DNA of 7,243 nt from assembly GCA_017481065.1 (NCBI GenBank), contig JAFUPT010000016.1, positions 1 through 7,243 of the forward strand, given 5' to 3'. Origin of the DNA: Clostridia bacterium (GTDB taxonomy: Bacteria; Bacillota_A; Clostridia; Christensenellales; Aristaeellaceae). This document shows positions 6,501 through 7,243 of this stretch, in pieces. The first letter of the stretch is position 1. Each line of letters opens with the position of its first letter. The translations under genes were made by a program, and so were the position numbers. The notes under the pieces are model-generated. The model ran no database searches and was not told where the DNA came from. It saw only the letters and a program-made list of their open reading frames with translations.

Positions 6501-7243
6501 CGAAGTCAAGCACCTTGTCCTGCGGGAAGTCGCTGGGGCTCTGGTTTTCGAAATCCTGATATGCCTTGGTGTAGCGCTTGGTGGTGTAGACGCTGCTCAG
6601 GGGGTTGCCGTCCCCATCCCGCAGCCATGCGCGCAGCACGAAGTAATCCGGGAATTTGCCCTTCATGCCCACGGAGACCTCCGCCAGCTGCAGTTCTTCG
6701 CCTGCTGCGGCGGTACCGCTGAAGAGCAGCTTGCTGCCCGCCTCGTTGAGCACTTCCACGCAGAGCTCGCAGGCCTTGATGGTGGAGGTGGTGGCGATGA
6801 TGCTGCTGCCCTCCCTGCGGAGCGCGCTCACGTTGTAGTTGGGGGAGAGGATGCTCACCGTGCAAGTGGCCTTCTTGCCGTTGAAGGTGGTGGCGGTGAT
6901 CTTTGCCGCGCCCTCGGAGACGGCGGTTACAAGGCCGCTTTCATTTACGGTGATGCAGCCGGAATTGCTGGCGAAGGCCACGGAGCCCGCGCTGCCGGAG
7001 CTGAGGGCCCAGGCAAGCTGGGCAGTCTGGCCGACGGTGAGGGTGATTTCCTTTTCGGAGAACTTGATGGAGGAGGGCGCGCGCTTAACGGTGATTTCGC
7101 AATCGGCGTAGACGCCGTTGAAGGCGGTGACGCGGATTACGGTGGTGCCGGCCTTCTTTGCGGTGATCAGGCCGTTCTTATCCACCGTCGCCACGCGGGT
7201 GGTCTTGCTCTGGTAGGTGAAGCCCGCATCCTCGCCGTGGTCG
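3577..7243 (-). CDS. Large secreted modular protein with BIG2 Ig-like domains and duplicated C-terminal module (5' end beyond window)
   Basis: The frame is open to the window edge, so the true start, signal peptide and any anchor are not visible; residues below count from the valine codon at 7194. Two BIG2 domains come first: one partial (up to residue 38, with VATVDKNGLITAKKAGTTVI) and one complete (40-116, ITVNESGLVTAVSEGAAKI). Residues 120-590 are beta-rich with alternating hydrophobic residues, no recognised family, and CxxC pairs at 142-145 and 525-528. Residues 597-671 look like a PEGA-type Ig fold, and 675-755 (LSGFVTDSKTGKAIPDATVTI) like a carboxypeptidase regulatory-like domain. Residues 785-976 and 1004-1198 are two copies of one module. 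No transmembrane segment or LPXTG signal is seen, and the C-terminus is soluble, so attachment, if any, must be N-terminal. A cell-surface or adhesion role is inferred; no catalytic motif is recognised. Confidence 0.9.
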   Translation of the reverse strand, partial: DHGEDAGFTYQSKTTRVATVDKNGLITAKKAGTTVIRVTAFNGVYADCEITVKRAPSSIKFSEKEITLTVGQTAQLAWALSSGSAGSVAFASNSGCITVNESGLVTAVSEGAAKITATTFNGKKATCTVSILSPNYNVSALRREGSSIIATTSTIKACELCVEVLNEAGSKLLFSGTAAAGEELQLAEVSVGMKGKFPDYFVLRAWLRDGDGNPLSSVYTTKRYTKAYQDFENQSPSDFPQDKVLDFGDAGYGVLVDDIIRVSGPVQQSGGSYTFSTDAKLVPGSVLLLEGEPVKVKTVTQNPDGSTTIQRDTNTYLSDFYQVLNLDAMVPMGKGNAAAIGSDPEIDFDESKPLIDLDESITSGPVTLHGAFTAVVNVKAKYDVALLGKDYFEFEASLNGGGEASFTISGSYEKNFELVIFDGEVPIGATGLFATLDLSLPVNFSASASGSLISVFTFNLGFKYDPKNGLATFQEKTAHSEAHVEGSFNIDVAAAATIGVSVLDELIGASVTGQVGLVIDGVLENMTTNTEAPSGEFQHACKGCVDVTIDAYFDLDGSLDYNITEELSGNILSLDVAHIDWHVGDSYLSLINEAISVHGGKTTFGWGICPNNKYRLTVVTKDCNGDEISGMNVHISGDNIAAIQKASPAVAYLYPGNYTASTVFDGNFPVSRSTRLNNMAQELTLFGPHMTLSGFVTDSKTGKAIPDATVTITPAKGESYTSSTTADGMYVFFMANPGSYEIKFAAQNYKAKTLTTPYYMPDTVNEFNIALDPINNFPYITAYSRKGTVQALPADGNTDGVPEVFLTVEADKWGDVTKASLSVEGCAAPFVYDPNVGVYSVSITGFDMGNHAYTFILEATCSGTMGGTEAYILQVQGGRIVKVKEFTHSERTDNIYVDAKFTSNSKYSGTLYPTKEKFTGFKTDGQNRKGEKLWENGTGYLDPELRDDGYYDIIFTTSERCLFNADYIGSSKTRYTMKNGVIGIKEQWYEGEQLPLLSATLYRDGRDKTLSPVSSTSSTVPKITVSFGYTDYRAASVTISHPDCKKPYTYNQNEYTFSSVDVHAIPSENGYTIVINAWRTGTGMDADVLVLQEIDGVLKEIWRCNHKGMTDKIKVTGSFSSQMNFSGSIAPTNVKFSGAMLEENRYDWIDRKGEKLWEHGAHMTYAENDDGSYSLIFATSVDAAANWDTVGTCKTLYSIGNGKLKMEKQWLDSYTATVKNS
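3601..4185 (-). repeat. C-terminal module, copy 2 (protein-level tandem repeat)
   Basis: Residues 1004-1198. It has the same landmarks in the same order: VPKITVSFGYTDYRAAS, KPYTYNQNEYTFSSV, FSGSIAPTNVKFSGA, RKGEKLWEHG (1135-1144), DDGSYSLIFATS, NWDTVGTCKTLY and MEKQW. A 24-base DNA stretch over the RKGEKLW anchor (3771-3794 against 4440-4463) still matches at 21 positions, while the rest has diverged. The protein ends seven residues after the module. Confidence 0.8.
4267..4842 (-). repeat. C-terminal module, copy 1 (protein-level tandem repeat)
   Basis: Residues 785-976 of the large secreted protein. It begins with a strand-rich segment (VPEVFLTVEADKWGDVTKAS), passes through an APFVYDPNVGVYSV stretch, then YSGTLYPTKEKFTGF, the anchor RKGEKLWENG (912-921), DDGYYDIIFTTS, NADYIGSSKTRY and the closing IKEQW. 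The same order of landmarks recurs in the second copy about 220 residues later. Confidence 0.8.

Noticed and set aside
7192..7194. GTG codon at 7194 as the start of the large surface protein
   Set aside because: The frame stays open to 7243, and the upstream residues (AGFTYQSKTTR before VATVDKNG) complete the expected BIG2 pattern, so this valine is internal.

Overview
The window comes from a bacterial chromosome, most likely a GC-rich member of the Clostridia (Firmicutes). This rests on three things: the argC-argJ-argB-argD gene order, strong AGGAGG-type ribosome binding sites with a consensus sigma-A type promoter, and a neighbouring large secreted protein with group 2 bacterial Ig-like (BIG2) domains. 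Coding regions are visibly G/C-biased at third codon positions, and the only AT-rich pocket is the arg promoter. The taxonomic call is an inference; no rRNA or tRNA gene is present to test it.

Everything reads on the minus strand, so transcription runs from high to low coordinates. From 7243 down to 3577 is one very large gene, cut at its 5' end by the window edge. It encodes a secreted, modular, beta-rich protein: two BIG2 domains (the first partial), a long unassigned beta-rich region with two CxxC pairs, a PEGA/carboxypeptidase-regulatory-like pair of Ig-fold domains, and a C-terminal module of about 195 residues present twice in tandem. An 11-bp perfect hairpin follows its stop codon.

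The 158-base gap (3419-3576) holds that hairpin, then a promoter with perfect -35 and -10 hexamers 16 bp apart, and an ArgR/AhrC-type ARG box just downstream of the predicted transcription start. From 3418 down to position 1 lies an arginine biosynthesis operon: argC (a type 2, about 310-residue reductase), argJ (overlapping argC by 4 bases, ATGA), argB and the first 117 codons of argD. Each gene has its own ribosome binding site.

Together the arg genes carry out the cyclic acetylated route from glutamate to ornithine. ArgJ transfers the acetyl group from acetylornithine to glutamate, ArgB phosphorylates N-acetylglutamate, ArgC reduces the acyl phosphate, and ArgD transaminates the semialdehyde to acetylornithine. 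The arg operon is ordinary in content. The least explained part of the window is the large surface protein, especially its duplicated C-terminal module.
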